Origin: JBDIAG01 sp963835085
GTDB taxonomy: Bacteria; Actinomycetota; Actinomycetes; Actinomycetales; CAWJMD01
Length of the DNA: 64,000 bases
Direction of reading: 5' to 3'
Assembly (NCBI GenBank): GCA_963835085.1
Contig: CAWIED010000001.1
Location: 558,001 to 622,000 of the forward strand
How positions within the stretch are numbered: position 1 is the stretch's first letter; each line of letters begins with the position of its first letter. A program made the position numbers and the translations under genes. Positions 8,558-17,321 of the stretch are shown here, one piece after another. The notes below the pieces were generated by a model. The model was not told the DNA's origin, searched no databases, and worked only from the letters and a program-made list of their open reading frames with translations.

Positions 8558-10750
8558 GTGGCAGTTTCGAACACGACAAACCCCGCAACGGGCCAGGCTC
8601 AGCCGCAGACTGCACGCGCCGTCTCCCCAGCGCGCGCCGCCAAGAGCCCTGGAGGCGAGTACACCGCCAGGCACCTGTCGGTGCTGGAGGGGTTGGAGGC
8701 GGTTCGCAAGCGGCCGGGAATGTACATCGGCTCCACCGACAGTCGCGGCCTCATGCACTGCCTGTGGGAGATCATCGACAACTCCGTCGACGAGGCGCTC
8801 GACTCCCACGCGCACAACATCCACGTGGTGCTGCACCCCGACGGGTCTGTGGACGTCAGCGACGACGGCCGCGGCATCCCCGTCGACGCTGAACCCAAGA
8901 CCGGCCTGTCGGGCGTCGAGGTCGTGTTCACGAAGCTGCACGCGGGCGGCAAGTTCGGCGGTGGGTCGTATGCGGCGTCCGGTGGGTTGCACGGGGTGGG
9001 CGCCAGCGTCGTCAACGCCCTGTCGAGCCGGCTCGACGTGGAGGTCGACCGGGCCGGCAAGACGTACGCCATGAGCTTCCGCCGGGGTGAGCCGGGCATC
9101 TTCGCCGACCCGCCGAGTGGCCCAAGTCCCGATTCGCCGTTCACCCCGTTCCTCGAGACGTCCGAGCTCGCGGTGGTGGGCCGCGTCCGGCGGGGCGTGA
9201 CAGGCACTCGCATCCGCTACTGGGCCGACCGGCAGATCTTCACCCGTGACGCGGTGTTCGGCTACGACGAGCTCATCACGCGGATCCGGCAGACGGCCTT
9301 CCTGGTGCCCGGCCTGCGGCTCGTGGTGCGTGACGAGCGCGGCCTGCCGGGCACGCCGGGCGCCGAGGGACCCAGCGAAGAGGTCTTCCACCATGAGGGC
9401 GGCATCACCGAGTTCGTCGATCACCTCGCCACCGACGCACCGGTCACCGATATCTGGCGCCTGCACGGCACGGGCACCTTCACCGAGACGGTGCCCGTGC
9501 TCGACGCGCTCGGGCACCTCGAACCCACCGAGGTGCAGCGCGAGTGCACGGTCGACGTCGCGTTGCGTTGGGGCACCGGCTACGAGACCACGATGCGGAC
9601 ATTCGTCAACATCATCGCCACTCCCAAGGGCGGCACCCACCTAGCCGGCTTCGAAGCCGCCCTGCTCAAGACCTTTCGCAAAGTGAGTGAAGCCAATTCC
9701 CGCCGGCTCAAGCTGGGCAACGACAAGCTCGACAAGGACGACGTGATGGCCGGCCTCACCGCCGTGCTCACCGTCCGACTGGCCGAGCCTCAGTTCGAAG
9801 GCCAAACCAAGGAGGTGCTCGGCACGTCGGCGGTGCGCGGCATCGTGGCCCGCGTGGTGGAGTCGGAGCTCACGACTCTGCTCAACTCCGCCAAGCGCCC
9901 CGAGAAGCAGCAGGCGGCCCTACTGCTCGACAAGGTCGTGGCGGAGATGAAGTCGCGCATCTCGGCGCGGCTGCACAAGGAGACCCAACGTCGCAAGAGC
10001 GCGCTGGAGTCGTCGTCGCTGCCCGACAAGCTCAAAGACTGCCGCACGCATGACGTCGACCGTTCGGAGCTGTTCATCGTCGAGGGCGACTCCGCGCTGG
10101 GCACTGCACGCGATGCCCGTAACTCCGAATACCAGGCGCTGCTGCCGCTCCGCGGCAAGATCCTCAACGTGCAGAAGGCCGGCGTGGCCGAGATGCTCGG
10201 CAATGCGGAGTGCGCGTCGATCATCCAGGTGATCGGGGCCGGGTCCGGCCGCAGCTTCGACCTCGAGGCGGCCCGCTACGGCAAGATCATTCTCATGACG
10301 GACGCCGACGTCGACGGCGCCCATATCCGCACCCTGCTGTTGACCTTGCTGTTCCGCTACATGCGTCCGCTGGTGGCCGCGGGCCGGGTGTTCGCGGCGG
10401 TGCCGCCGTTGCACCGGGTGGAGGTGATCGGTGCGGGCCGGGCGAAGAACGAACTGCTCTACACCTATTCCGAGAACGAGCTGCACGCATTGCTGCGTAG
10501 GTTGCAGCGCTCGAACCGCCGCTACAAGGAGCCCATCCAGCGGTACAAGGGTCTGGGGGAGATGGACGCCGACCAGCTCGCCGAGACCACCATGGATCCC
10601 GGCCAGCGCACATTGCGTCGGGTCAGGGTGGCTGATGCCGCGGCTGCGGAGCACATCTTCGAACTGCTCATGGGTAACGACGTGAGTCCGCGCAAGGACT
10701 TCATCGTCGAGGGTGCTGCCGATCTCGATCTGCAGCGCATCGACGCCTGA
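8558..10750 (+). CDS. parE: DNA topoisomerase IV subunit B (type IIA ATPase subunit)
   Basis: 730-residue ATPase subunit that pairs with ParC (25764-28277) to decatenate DNA. The GHKL ATPase shows EIIDNSVDEAL, DVSDDGRGIP and GGLHGVGASVVNALS; the transducer follows. The TOPRIM domain shows EGDSALGTA, PLRGKILNVQKA and DADVDGAHIRTLLLT, and the end has QRYKGLGEMDADQL. About 35 low-complexity residues precede the conserved YTARHLSVLEGLEAVRKRPGMYIG. I call ParE rather than GyrB because the matching A subunit is nearby and the neighbourhood is the actinobacterial parE one. Likely translated from a leaderless mRNA. Confidence 0.92.
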   Translation: MAVSNTTNPATGQAQPQTARAVSPARAAKSPGGEYTARHLSVLEGLEAVRKRPGMYIGSTDSRGLMHCLWEIIDNSVDEALDSHAHNIHVVLHPDGSVDVSDDGRGIPVDAEPKTGLSGVEVVFTKLHAGGKFGGGSYAASGGLHGVGASVVNALSSRLDVEVDRAGKTYAMSFRRGEPGIFADPPSGPSPDSPFTPFLETSELAVVGRVRRGVTGTRIRYWADRQIFTRDAVFGYDELITRIRQTAFLVPGLRLVVRDERGLPGTPGAEGPSEEVFHHEGGITEFVDHLATDAPVTDIWRLHGTGTFTETVPVLDALGHLEPTEVQRECTVDVALRWGTGYETTMRTFVNIIATPKGGTHLAGFEAALLKTFRKVSEANSRRLKLGNDKLDKDDVMAGLTAVLTVRLAEPQFEGQTKEVLGTSAVRGIVARVVESELTTLLNSAKRPEKQQAALLLDKVVAEMKSRISARLHKETQRRKSALESSSLPDKLKDCRTHDVDRSELFIVEGDSALGTARDARNSEYQALLPLRGKILNVQKAGVAEMLGNAECASIIQVIGAGSGRSFDLEAARYGKIILMTDADVDGAHIRTLLLTLLFRYMRPLVAAGRVFAAVPPLHRVEVIGAGRAKNELLYTYSENELHALLRRLQRSNRRYKEPIQRYKGLGEMDADQLAETTMDPGQRTLRRVRVADAAAAEHIFELLMGNDVSPRKDFIVEGAADLDLQRIDA

Positions 10751-10776
10751 ACTCGCCTATCGCGCAGGCTCGCGGT

Positions 10777-10782
10777 TAGGGT
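10777..10782 (+). promoter_or_regulatory. Candidate -10 element for the FKBP gene
   Basis: TAGGGT lies 65 bases before the FKBP ATG, in the gap after parE; AAGGAG sits just before the ATG. No convincing -35 box is visible. Confidence 0.4.
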
Positions 10783-10847
10783 TTCGTGCAGACGGCCTCG
10801 GCGGAGTCGCGCCGCACGTCTTCCACCACAACCAAGGAGCGAGCACC

Positions 10848-11225
10848 ATGGCCACGCCCACCAAGCCTGAGATCGACTTTCCCGGCGGGGAGCCCCCGAC
10901 CGAGCTGGAGATCACCGACGAGGTCATCGGTGAGGGCACCGAGGCCACGGCCGGCTCGATGGTGTCGTGCCACTACGTGGGCGTCACGTTCTCGGGCGGC
11001 GAGGAGTTCGACGCCTCCTGGAACCGCGGGCAGCCCCTCGACTTCCCACTCGGCGGTGGCCGGGTCATCCCGGGCTGGGACCAGGGTATTCAGGGCATGA
11101 AGGTCGGCGGACGGCGCAAGCTGGTCATCCCACCGCACCTCGCCTATGGCAACCGTGGTGCTGGCGGCGTGATCAAGCCCGGGGAGACCCTGATCTTCGT
11201 TGTCGACCTGATGAGTGTGCGCTGA
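10848..11225 (+). CDS. FKBP-type peptidyl-prolyl cis-trans isomerase
   Basis: 125-residue single-domain FKBP, cytosolic (no signal peptide), catalysing proline isomerisation during protein folding. Core motifs are VSCHYVGVTFSGGEEFDASW, PLDFPLGGGRVIPGWDQGI, GGRRKLVIPPHLAYG and LIFVVDLMSV, covering the FK506-pocket aromatic and Asp residues. ATG at 10848 has AAGGAG 8 bases upstream; the frame extends further but only into the parE 3' gap. Full domain length. Confidence 0.93.
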   Translation: MATPTKPEIDFPGGEPPTELEITDEVIGEGTEATAGSMVSCHYVGVTFSGGEEFDASWNRGQPLDFPLGGGRVIPGWDQGIQGMKVGGRRKLVIPPHLAYGNRGAGGVIKPGETLIFVVDLMSVR

Positions 11226-11309
11226 GCGCAGGTTCGTCGTCCCGAGCGTGACCTGTTCGCACGCGCAGGCGCGTTCGGTGCAAGGTGCGCGGGCGCGAGG
11301 CGATCGCCG

Positions 11310-12386
11310 TTGCTGTTCGGCTCTCGGCCTCGTACCCGGGACGAGCCCGTGAACGGGCAGCGCAACGACCCGCCCGCGCTCAGCTCAGCGTTGGCGGCGC
11401 TGGCCGTTGAGGTGCCGGCCTCGCCCGCCTTCGACGCGGCCTCCGACGCCCTGGTGCGCTTCGTCGACGATCTCGCCCGAGCCGCCGGACGTGGTGCCTC
11501 ACTGGGCGGGGCGGGGCAGGCGGGAGGCCAAGTCGGAGGCGGACGCTTCGGCCTCGCCCTCACCAACCGGGTGCTCCCGACGGCCGATCTGTTCGCCGGG
11601 CGCCAAGCGGGGGCCGGGGCGGCAATTGGACCCGCCGACCAGGCCGCGCGCTGGCTGGGCGCAGTCCTCGAACGCCTGCTGGGCGTGTTCGCCGGCCTCG
11701 ATCCGGCCCGGCTCGGCCTCGCTCGCTCTCCGGCAGACCACACTGCCGAGCGGTATTTCGCGGAGTATGCCGCTCGACGCGGTGAGCTGGCCGAGTGCCT
11801 CGATGAGCTGAGGCGCTCGCGGGACGACCTGATCAGGGAACGGATAGCGCTCGTCCGCGAGCAGGAGTTGGCCCATCACGCGGCTGAGCTCACGTCGCAG
11901 GCGAGCAAATCCGCGGCTCGCACGGCCAACCTGGTGTCGTCCCTGGCGGCCAGCTCTGCCCGTTCCGGCGATCACGTCCGGGCGAGCAGACTGCGCGAAG
12001 ACATTGTGCCGCAGTTGGTATCGGCGGTCAGAGAGCTGCAGCAGCAACGAGCCCTGCTGATTCATCACGATCTGTCGCTGGGTGCGGTGGCTGCAGGATA
12101 CTCACGGTTGGCGAAGGCCGCCGGCGACGCCGACCGAGCAGCCGTTACGGCCTTGGCGAGCGCGGTGGCCGCCTCTGGCGTGCTCAGTGCCCGGCGACTC
12201 GTGCTCGATCTCGGAGCCGAAGTGATCCAGCCGTCTACCCCCGGCTCTGGCGCGTCGACGGAGGTAGCCGAGCCCGAGGTGGTCCTCGCACGGCTGCGGG
12301 CGACCCACGCGCAGGCGTTGGCCGCCTTGCGCGCGGCCAGGGAGCCGAGCCCCGGTCACACAGCGGTGGACCGGGACCTGGGATGA
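11310..12386 (+). CDS. TelA-like protein (toxic anion resistance family), divergent
   Basis: 358-residue, mostly helical protein. The C-terminal two thirds follow the TelA (PF05816) pattern: a YFAEYAARRGELAECLDEL helix near residue 150, RDDLIRERIALVREQE, a REDIVPQLVSAVRELQQQ helix near 230, and a final AAVTALASAVAASG...RRLVLDLG segment that parallels TelA's T-x-AL-x-A and QKLVLD ends. The N-terminal third is Ala/Gly-rich. TelA proteins occur in tellurite-resistance and envelope-stress loci; mechanism unknown. The call rests on pattern, not alignment. The TTG at 11310 has GAGG upstream; GTG 11349 is an alternative start. An XpaC-like gene follows, as in Bacillus telA/xpaC pairs. Confidence 0.55.
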   Translation: MLFGSRPRTRDEPVNGQRNDPPALSSALAALAVEVPASPAFDAASDALVRFVDDLARAAGRGASLGGAGQAGGQVGGGRFGLALTNRVLPTADLFAGRQAGAGAAIGPADQAARWLGAVLERLLGVFAGLDPARLGLARSPADHTAERYFAEYAARRGELAECLDELRRSRDDLIRERIALVREQELAHHAAELTSQASKSAARTANLVSSLAASSARSGDHVRASRLREDIVPQLVSAVRELQQQRALLIHHDLSLGAVAAGYSRLAKAAGDADRAAVTALASAVAASGVLSARRLVLDLGAEVIQPSTPGSGASTEVAEPEVVLARLRATHAQALAALRAAREPSPGHTAVDRDLG

Positions 12387-12898
12387 GGATCGCCATCGCA
12401 GTAACGGAGCGAACCGGGCACCTGCTGACTTCGGGTACCCGACGCAGGACGCGGGGCCGCGCACGTAGCGCAGTTTCGACTACATGGAGGTGCGTCTTGC
12501 ACCTCGTGCTGAGCGCGAGCGCTGCCCGCCAGGCCTGGTCGGTGTAGTCGAGATTGCGCTACCTCTGCCGAGCGGCTCCCCCTGCGGGGTGACGAGCCCG
12601 GTTTCGGGCGGGCGTCGCGCCGATTCGGTCGAACCGTGGCCTTTCCCGCTCGGGTCGGAGGAGAGCATCTCCATCGCTGGTCGAAAAGGAGCCGTCGATG
12701 ATTCTGGTTGAAATGGGGTCATGTACGACTCTGGTTGAAAGGAGTCCTCTGCGACTCTGGTCGAAAGGGAACCCTCTACGACTCTGGTGGGTACGGTGTC
12801 ATCTCCGACTCAGGTCGCAGGCACACTAGGCAGCAGGTCGATTCCGGGTGCGGGTTCACCCGGGTAGCGAAGGGATCCGGACCTTGGGGGTGACGACG
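12387..12898 (+). other. Gap inside the signalling island
   Basis: 512 bases between the TelA-like and XpaC-like genes. I find no convincing gene. The right half holds a 27-bp tandem array (listed separately). A GGGGGTGACGACG stretch just before 12899 is the ribosome binding region of the XpaC-like gene. Confidence 0.5.
12673..12821. repeat. 27-bp degenerate tandem array
   Basis: Five adjacent units at 12673-12699, 12700-12726, 12727-12752, 12753-12779 and 12780-12806, then a partial sixth. Units share GACTCTGGTTGAAAGG-like starts and C/T-rich ends. Unit three is 26 bases, which breaks any reading frame, so the array is non-coding. It lies directly upstream of the XpaC-like gene. Confidence 0.8.
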
Positions 12899-13405
12899 AT
12901 GGACTGGCGCAAGTGGCTCGGCCTGAAGGAGCCGGAGCTTGCCCCTGCTGCGCCCCCGTCTGTCGCGCCTGAGCCGGCTGCCCTCTCGGTCGAGCTGTCG
13001 AAGGCCGTGGACGACCTGGAGACGCTCGCGCACATCTCGGCCCTGCCCAGCGTCGTGGCCTCCCGTCTTGACCGTCTGGTGACCACCCTGCGTGCGACGA
13101 TCCCGCGGCTGTCGTCGCTGGGGCCGGGCAGCAGCCAGGCCTACGACGCCGTCGCCATCACCATGGATTACCTCCCCGACGCCGTCCAGGCTTACCTGCG
13201 GTTGCCCCGAGCCTGGGCCGACAGCCGACCGGTGGATGCGGGTCGCACGTCGCTGATGGTGCTCGTCGACCAGCTCGATCTGATCGCCGCCACCATGGAC
13301 GAGGTGTACGACGCCGTCTGTCGTGCCGACGCCGAGGCCTTGGTGCTGCACGGTCGTTTCCTGGCCGAGCGGCTTGGGCCCGGTGCTCAGCGAGGCAGCG
13401 AATGA
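12899..13405 (+). CDS. XpaC-like helical protein
   Basis: 168-residue soluble helical protein. It starts MDWRKWLGLKEPE, has a Pro/Ala-rich linker, then a helical core with AITMDYLPDAVQAYLRLP near residue 95 and LVDQLDLIAATMDEVYDAV near 125. These resemble the core of XpaC, the partner protein of TelA in firmicutes, where a YLP-x-x-x-x-AY helix and QL-x-L helix recur. The assignment is pattern-based and supported by the upstream TelA-like gene. ATG 12899 has a GGGGG-type binding site. Its stop overlaps the GlnX-like ATG (ATGA), so it is translationally coupled to the sensor genes. Confidence 0.5.
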   Translation: MDWRKWLGLKEPELAPAAPPSVAPEPAALSVELSKAVDDLETLAHISALPSVVASRLDRLVTTLRATIPRLSSLGPGSSQAYDAVAITMDYLPDAVQAYLRLPRAWADSRPVDAGRTSLMVLVDQLDLIAATMDEVYDAVCRADAEALVLHGRFLAERLGPGAQRGSE

Positions 13406-14823
13406 GCCCGCCGGCGGCCAACCACCCGATCCCGGCGGTGCCGAACCCTGCCAGCGCGGCGCCTGGCCGGCAGGGAGCTGGCAGGCAGGGATCTGAGCAG
13501 CATGGGACTGACCCGACAACCACAGTGCAGTCCGGTGTAGCGGCCGGACGACTAGCTAGCGGGCGGCACAGTGCAACGGTCGAGCCCGGCCGTCAGCCGG
13601 GACGGCCCCCTGGTCTGATCAGTGCGGTGCTGGCCGGCACCCCGGGCCGGATGCGGTTGTACGGCACAATCGCCGCGGTGCTCTGTGTGCTCTCGGGCGT
13701 GCTCGGTGGCGTGGCGGCCGCGTCCAGCGCGGGCTCCCTGGGGCGAGCGCAGGCTGACACCGAGCAGGTGGTGCGGGCCCAGTCCATCGCCGCGAACCTG
13801 CTGCGTGCCGACGCCGCTTCGGCCAATGCGTTCCTGGTGGGCGGCTCCGAGCCGGCCAGTCAGCGGGCGACTTTCGACACATCGATGGCGGCGGCCGCAC
13901 AGACGATCGCCCAGGCTGCGGCCGCGCAGCCGGCCGACGCGCAGGCGCTGGCCAGGCTCAACGAGTCGATGCAGAACTACAGCGAGCTCGTGGAGCACGC
14001 CCGTGCCGACAACCGGCAGGGCCTGACGCTGGGCCAGACCTACCAGCAGAGCGCCTCCGTGGAGTTGCGCACCAACGCCCTGCCGCTGGCGCAGGCGGTG
14101 GTGGAAGCCAACCGGCAACGACTCGGCAGCGGCTTCGGTGGCGAGCTCGGCTGGCCGCGATGGCAGGCCGGGCTGGCCGTGCTGGGGCTGCTGGTCGGTC
14201 TGGTGACCATAGGCCGGCTGTCGGTGTGGTTGGCCCGGCGGACGCACCGCAGATTCAACGTGGCCATCACCATCGGGTTCGTGGTGCTCGCCGTGGTGGG
14301 ACTCGTGGGCCTGGCCGCCCAGGTGGTGACGATCACCCGGATGAACTCTTTCTCCGCCGGCCCGCTGCACCGGACGACGACCTCGTCCGACGCCCGCACC
14401 CAGGTCTACGACGCGCAGGCCAACGAGAGCCTCGCGCTCATCGCCCGCGGTTCAGGCCAGGCGTACGAGGCCAACTGGAGGAGCGCCACCCGCGACGTGC
14501 GTGCGGCGCTGAAGAGTCTCGGGGCATCTCCGGCCGCACTGAACGCCTATACCGATAGTCACGCCAAGATCGTCGATCTCGACACCAAGCAGGGTGACTG
14601 GAACGGCGCAGTGGCGGTGGCCATCGACACCAAGGCATCCGGGTTCGCAGACCTGGACAAGCAATTGAGCGCGCTGTCGGAACAGGACGTCGCCCGGGCC
14701 ACCGACGCGTTGCGCTCCCGGTGGCTGCTGCAGCTTCTCCAAGTGCTGGTGCCGATTTCGGGAGTAGTGGCCGCCTGGTTCGTGGTGCGCGGTGTGGGGG
14801 AACGGGTGGCCGAATACCAATGA
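13402..14823 (+). CDS. glnX: GlnX-like four-helix membrane sensor
   Basis: 473-residue membrane protein. After an 80-residue Pro/Gly/Gln-rich cytosolic stretch there are four transmembrane helices (about 85-107, 253-276, 286-310, 441-465). Between them are two extracytoplasmic helical regions (about 108-252 and 311-440) that look like four-helix-bundle sensor domains. This topology and the position before glnH and pknG match mycobacterial GlnX (Rv0412c), which with GlnH relays extracellular amino-acid levels to PknG. No kinase, HAMP or output domain is present, so signalling must be by contact. It overlaps neighbours on both sides by ATGA. Confidence 0.72.
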   Translation: MSPPAANHPIPAVPNPASAAPGRQGAGRQGSEQHGTDPTTTVQSGVAAGRLASGRHSATVEPGRQPGRPPGLISAVLAGTPGRMRLYGTIAAVLCVLSGVLGGVAAASSAGSLGRAQADTEQVVRAQSIAANLLRADAASANAFLVGGSEPASQRATFDTSMAAAAQTIAQAAAAQPADAQALARLNESMQNYSELVEHARADNRQGLTLGQTYQQSASVELRTNALPLAQAVVEANRQRLGSGFGGELGWPRWQAGLAVLGLLVGLVTIGRLSVWLARRTHRRFNVAITIGFVVLAVVGLVGLAAQVVTITRMNSFSAGPLHRTTTSSDARTQVYDAQANESLALIARGSGQAYEANWRSATRDVRAALKSLGASPAALNAYTDSHAKIVDLDTKQGDWNGAVAVAIDTKASGFADLDKQLSALSEQDVARATDALRSRWLLQLLQVLVPISGVVAAWFVVRGVGERVAEYQ

Positions 14824-15830
14824 ACGTCCTAGCCCGTGACGTGCTCAAACGTGCCGACCGCAGTGCCGGCGGGAGGCTGCTTGCCTGCGTCCTGACCGGC
14901 CTGGTGCTGCTGTTCGCGGCTTGTGCGCCGCCGGGGGTGTCGACCACGATGCCCCGGGCCTCCACCTCGAGTGCCGCACCTCCCAAGCCGATCTCGGACG
15001 CACAGTGCCCCGCAGCCCTGCAGACCTACGATCCGCTGCCGGCGCTGCCGCCGAGTGCTCAGATCACCGACGAGTACACTCGAAAGATTCTCGACCGGGG
15101 CTTTCTCATCGTCGGCGTGAGCGCCGACACCATGCTGCTCGGCGCTCGCAATCCGCTCACCGGTCAGATCGAGGGCTTCGACATCGACCAGGCGCACGCC
15201 GTGGCCCAGGCCTTGTTCGGCGATCCCAACAAGCTGCGACTGCGAGTCATCACGGCCGCCGATCGGGTGTCGTTGCTGCAGAGCCGCCAGGTCGACCTGG
15301 TGGCCCGGGCCATGACCATGACGTGTGACCGGTGGAAGGACATCGCCTTCTCGGCGGAGTACTACCAGGCCGGACAGAAGGTGCTGGTACGCACCGAACC
15401 CAATGCGCCCAAGCCCACCGAGACCCTGGCCGACCTGAGCGGCAAGAAGGTGTGCGCCCCGGCCGGAACGTCGAGCTACGACCGGATGTCTACCGCCAAG
15501 GACGTCATCCCGGTTTCCGCCGCCACCCACACCGAGTGCCTCATGCTGTTCCAGCAGGGCAAGGTCGACGCCATCACCGGCGACGACACTGTGCTGGCGG
15601 GTCTTGCCGTACAGGATCCCTACGCTGCTGTGACGAGCGCGCCAGCCATTTCCAGCGAGCCCTACGGACTGGGCTTCAACAAGGCCGATCGGTACCTCGT
15701 CTCCTACGTCAATCGGGTGCTTGCGCAACGGGCGGCCGATGGCGCCTGGACGGGCAGCTACAACAGGTGGCTCGCCGCCACGCTCGGCCCTGCCCCGGCA
15801 CCGCCGGCTCCGGTGTACGGACGCTCATGA
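14820..15830 (+). CDS. glnH: GlnH-like solute-binding lipoprotein
   Basis: 336-residue extracytoplasmic lipoprotein of the SBP_bac_3 family (polar amino-acid binders). The signal region LTGLVLLFAACAPPG gives a lipobox with the lipid-modified Cys near residue 35. The binding domain has ILDRGFLIVGVSADT, GQIEGFDIDQAHAVAQAL, and DLVARAMTMTCDRWKDIAFS, typical of glutamate/aspartate/glutamine binders. No permease or ATPase gene is adjacent, so it probably acts as a sensor with GlnX, as in mycobacteria. ATGA overlaps on both sides. The ligand cannot be read from sequence. Confidence 0.8.
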   Translation: MNVLARDVLKRADRSAGGRLLACVLTGLVLLFAACAPPGVSTTMPRASTSSAAPPKPISDAQCPAALQTYDPLPALPPSAQITDEYTRKILDRGFLIVGVSADTMLLGARNPLTGQIEGFDIDQAHAVAQALFGDPNKLRLRVITAADRVSLLQSRQVDLVARAMTMTCDRWKDIAFSAEYYQAGQKVLVRTEPNAPKPTETLADLSGKKVCAPAGTSSYDRMSTAKDVIPVSAATHTECLMLFQQGKVDAITGDDTVLAGLAVQDPYAAVTSAPAISSEPYGLGFNKADRYLVSYVNRVLAQRAADGAWTGSYNRWLAATLGPAPAPPAPVYGRS

Positions 15831-17278
15831 ACAGCCTCAGCCTCGATCCTGCCGGGCCGGGCGACGACCGGCCGCAGTTGATGCGCTCGGCCCAGCCCCT
15901 GCCCGGCGGCGTGGGGTCGGACCCTCGTCAGACAGGCCCGGTTGAGGCCGGCCCAGGTCAGGCCGGAGTGAGTCGGGCCGGAGTGAGTCGGGCCGGAGTG
16001 AGTCGGGCCGGAGTGAGTCGGGCCGGTGCAAGTCAGCCCGGCTCGAGTCGGGCAGGGGCTGACCTCGACCTCTCCACGCTCGGCCAGCCGCAGGCTGCTG
16101 GCGAGCCGGGAGGCCCGTCCCGTGTCGGCGGTGTTGCCATGGGAAGCCGGGTGCCCGTCCCGCCCGGGCGGCTTGGGGAGCCGCTGACGGTCGTGCAGGC
16201 AGGCGAATACCTGCGCGATCTTCGCCGCTGGGTCTCCTCGCGCCAGTACGACTTGGCCGAGCTCGACGAGGTGGCGCTCGCGGTGAGCGGGCCGCAGACC
16301 GTCGAGTTGACCTCCGACCTGGCGGTCTCGCTCGCGTTGTGGCAGGCCATCTCGGATCGGTGCGACCTGCTTGAGCTGACGTTCGCCGGTGGCCGGGTAG
16401 GCACGAATGAGCAGGCCAGGTTGTCGACCCTGGTGTGGGGTCGTCTCGACGCGGCCGAAGCCGGTGAGCCGCTGGGCCAGTCGGCGTTGGCGGTCAACGT
16501 CCCGGAGGCGTGCCGGTTGTCGGATGCGCTCACCGCCTCGCTGCGCGCCCGGCTCGGGGTGGACGGCAGCGATCAGCGGGCCCGATTGAAGGCGGCCCGG
16601 GCCGGCCTGGAGCGAGTGCGCGAGCAGTTGGCCGGTGTGCCGGCGCCTGAGGCAGCTGCCGGCGAGCGCCGGCGGGCGCTGTTGGCCGAGCGGGCTGACG
16701 GCATTGCCGAACGGCTCGACCGCGGTGCCGATGTAGAGGGTGTGCTGGTTCCGCTGGAGTCCGAGATCGCCCTCATGGAACGCGATCTCATCGTCACGGC
16801 CGGACAGCGGCTGGCTCGCCGCCGTGACCGGGAGGCGGCTCGAGCGCGGGCTGACGAGCTTGCCGCCCGGGGTGCGGCCATCCGAGTTCTGGAAGCCCGT
16901 TGCGTCGAGAGCCTGCGCCCGGCACCGAAGCTGGCCGTGCCCGATGTGCGGGCGCTCGGCGATGCTCCAGAGGGCGAGGCCCTCGCCGGGTATCTCGCCC
17001 GGCTCGACCAGGTGGCTCGTGCCCTCGATCGGGTGCATCTGGAGTACGCCGTCGCGCTGGAACATCTGGACGCGCTGCTCGCCCAGGTGGCCGCCCTCGG
17101 TGTGCGTGCCGACGCGGCGCGGCTCGACGACGAGCGCCGTGCCGATGTGGAGGCCATTCGCCGGTTGCTGGCCGATTCGCTCGAGGTGACTCCCGTGCCG
17201 TTGCCGCGGTTGGGCTCGCTCGTCGCGGCCCTGGCGGGCTATCTGGACGCCGACCGGATCGGCCGGCCCGAATCATGA
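15827..17278 (+). CDS. Coiled-coil protein between glnH and pknG, unknown function
   Basis: 483-residue protein I do not recognise as a named family. Residues 1-115 are Gly/Pro/Ser-rich and include four perfect five-residue repeats of the type AGVSR. Residues 120-480 are Arg/Ala/Glu/Leu-rich helices with long predicted coiled coils (for example ERVREQLAGVPAPEAAAGER and ERRRALLAERADGIAERL). No signal peptide, membrane helix or catalytic motif is visible. The start overlaps the glnH stop (ATGA) and the pknG gene follows after 43 bases, so it is a built-in member of the operon. A scaffold or adaptor between the GlnX sensor and the kinase is plausible but inferred. Confidence 0.7.
   Translation: MNSLSLDPAGPGDDRPQLMRSAQPLPGGVGSDPRQTGPVEAGPGQAGVSRAGVSRAGVSRAGVSRAGASQPGSSRAGADLDLSTLGQPQAAGEPGGPSRVGGVAMGSRVPVPPGRLGEPLTVVQAGEYLRDLRRWVSSRQYDLAELDEVALAVSGPQTVELTSDLAVSLALWQAISDRCDLLELTFAGGRVGTNEQARLSTLVWGRLDAAEAGEPLGQSALAVNVPEACRLSDALTASLRARLGVDGSDQRARLKAARAGLERVREQLAGVPAPEAAAGERRRALLAERADGIAERLDRGADVEGVLVPLESEIALMERDLIVTAGQRLARRRDREAARARADELAARGAAIRVLEARCVESLRPAPKLAVPDVRALGDAPEGEALAGYLARLDQVARALDRVHLEYAVALEHLDALLAQVAALGVRADAARLDDERRADVEAIRRLLADSLEVTPVPLPRLGSLVAALAGYLDADRIGRPES
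15961..16020 (+). repeat. In-frame 15-bp tandem repeat (4 perfect copies)
   Basis: GGCCGGAGTGAGTCG is repeated four times without change, encoding AGVSR repeats in the coiled-coil gene, followed by degenerate copies. Perfect identity at the DNA level suggests recent slippage. Confidence 0.95.
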
Positions 17279-17321
17279 GCGGCGGGTGGGGTTGCTGGTG
17301 CCCAGTGAGGAGGGATGTGGG

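Noticed and set aside
12708..12893. 61-codon frame across the 27-bp repeats
   Set aside because: The 26-base unit shifts the repeat out of phase, and the peptide has no conserved feature.
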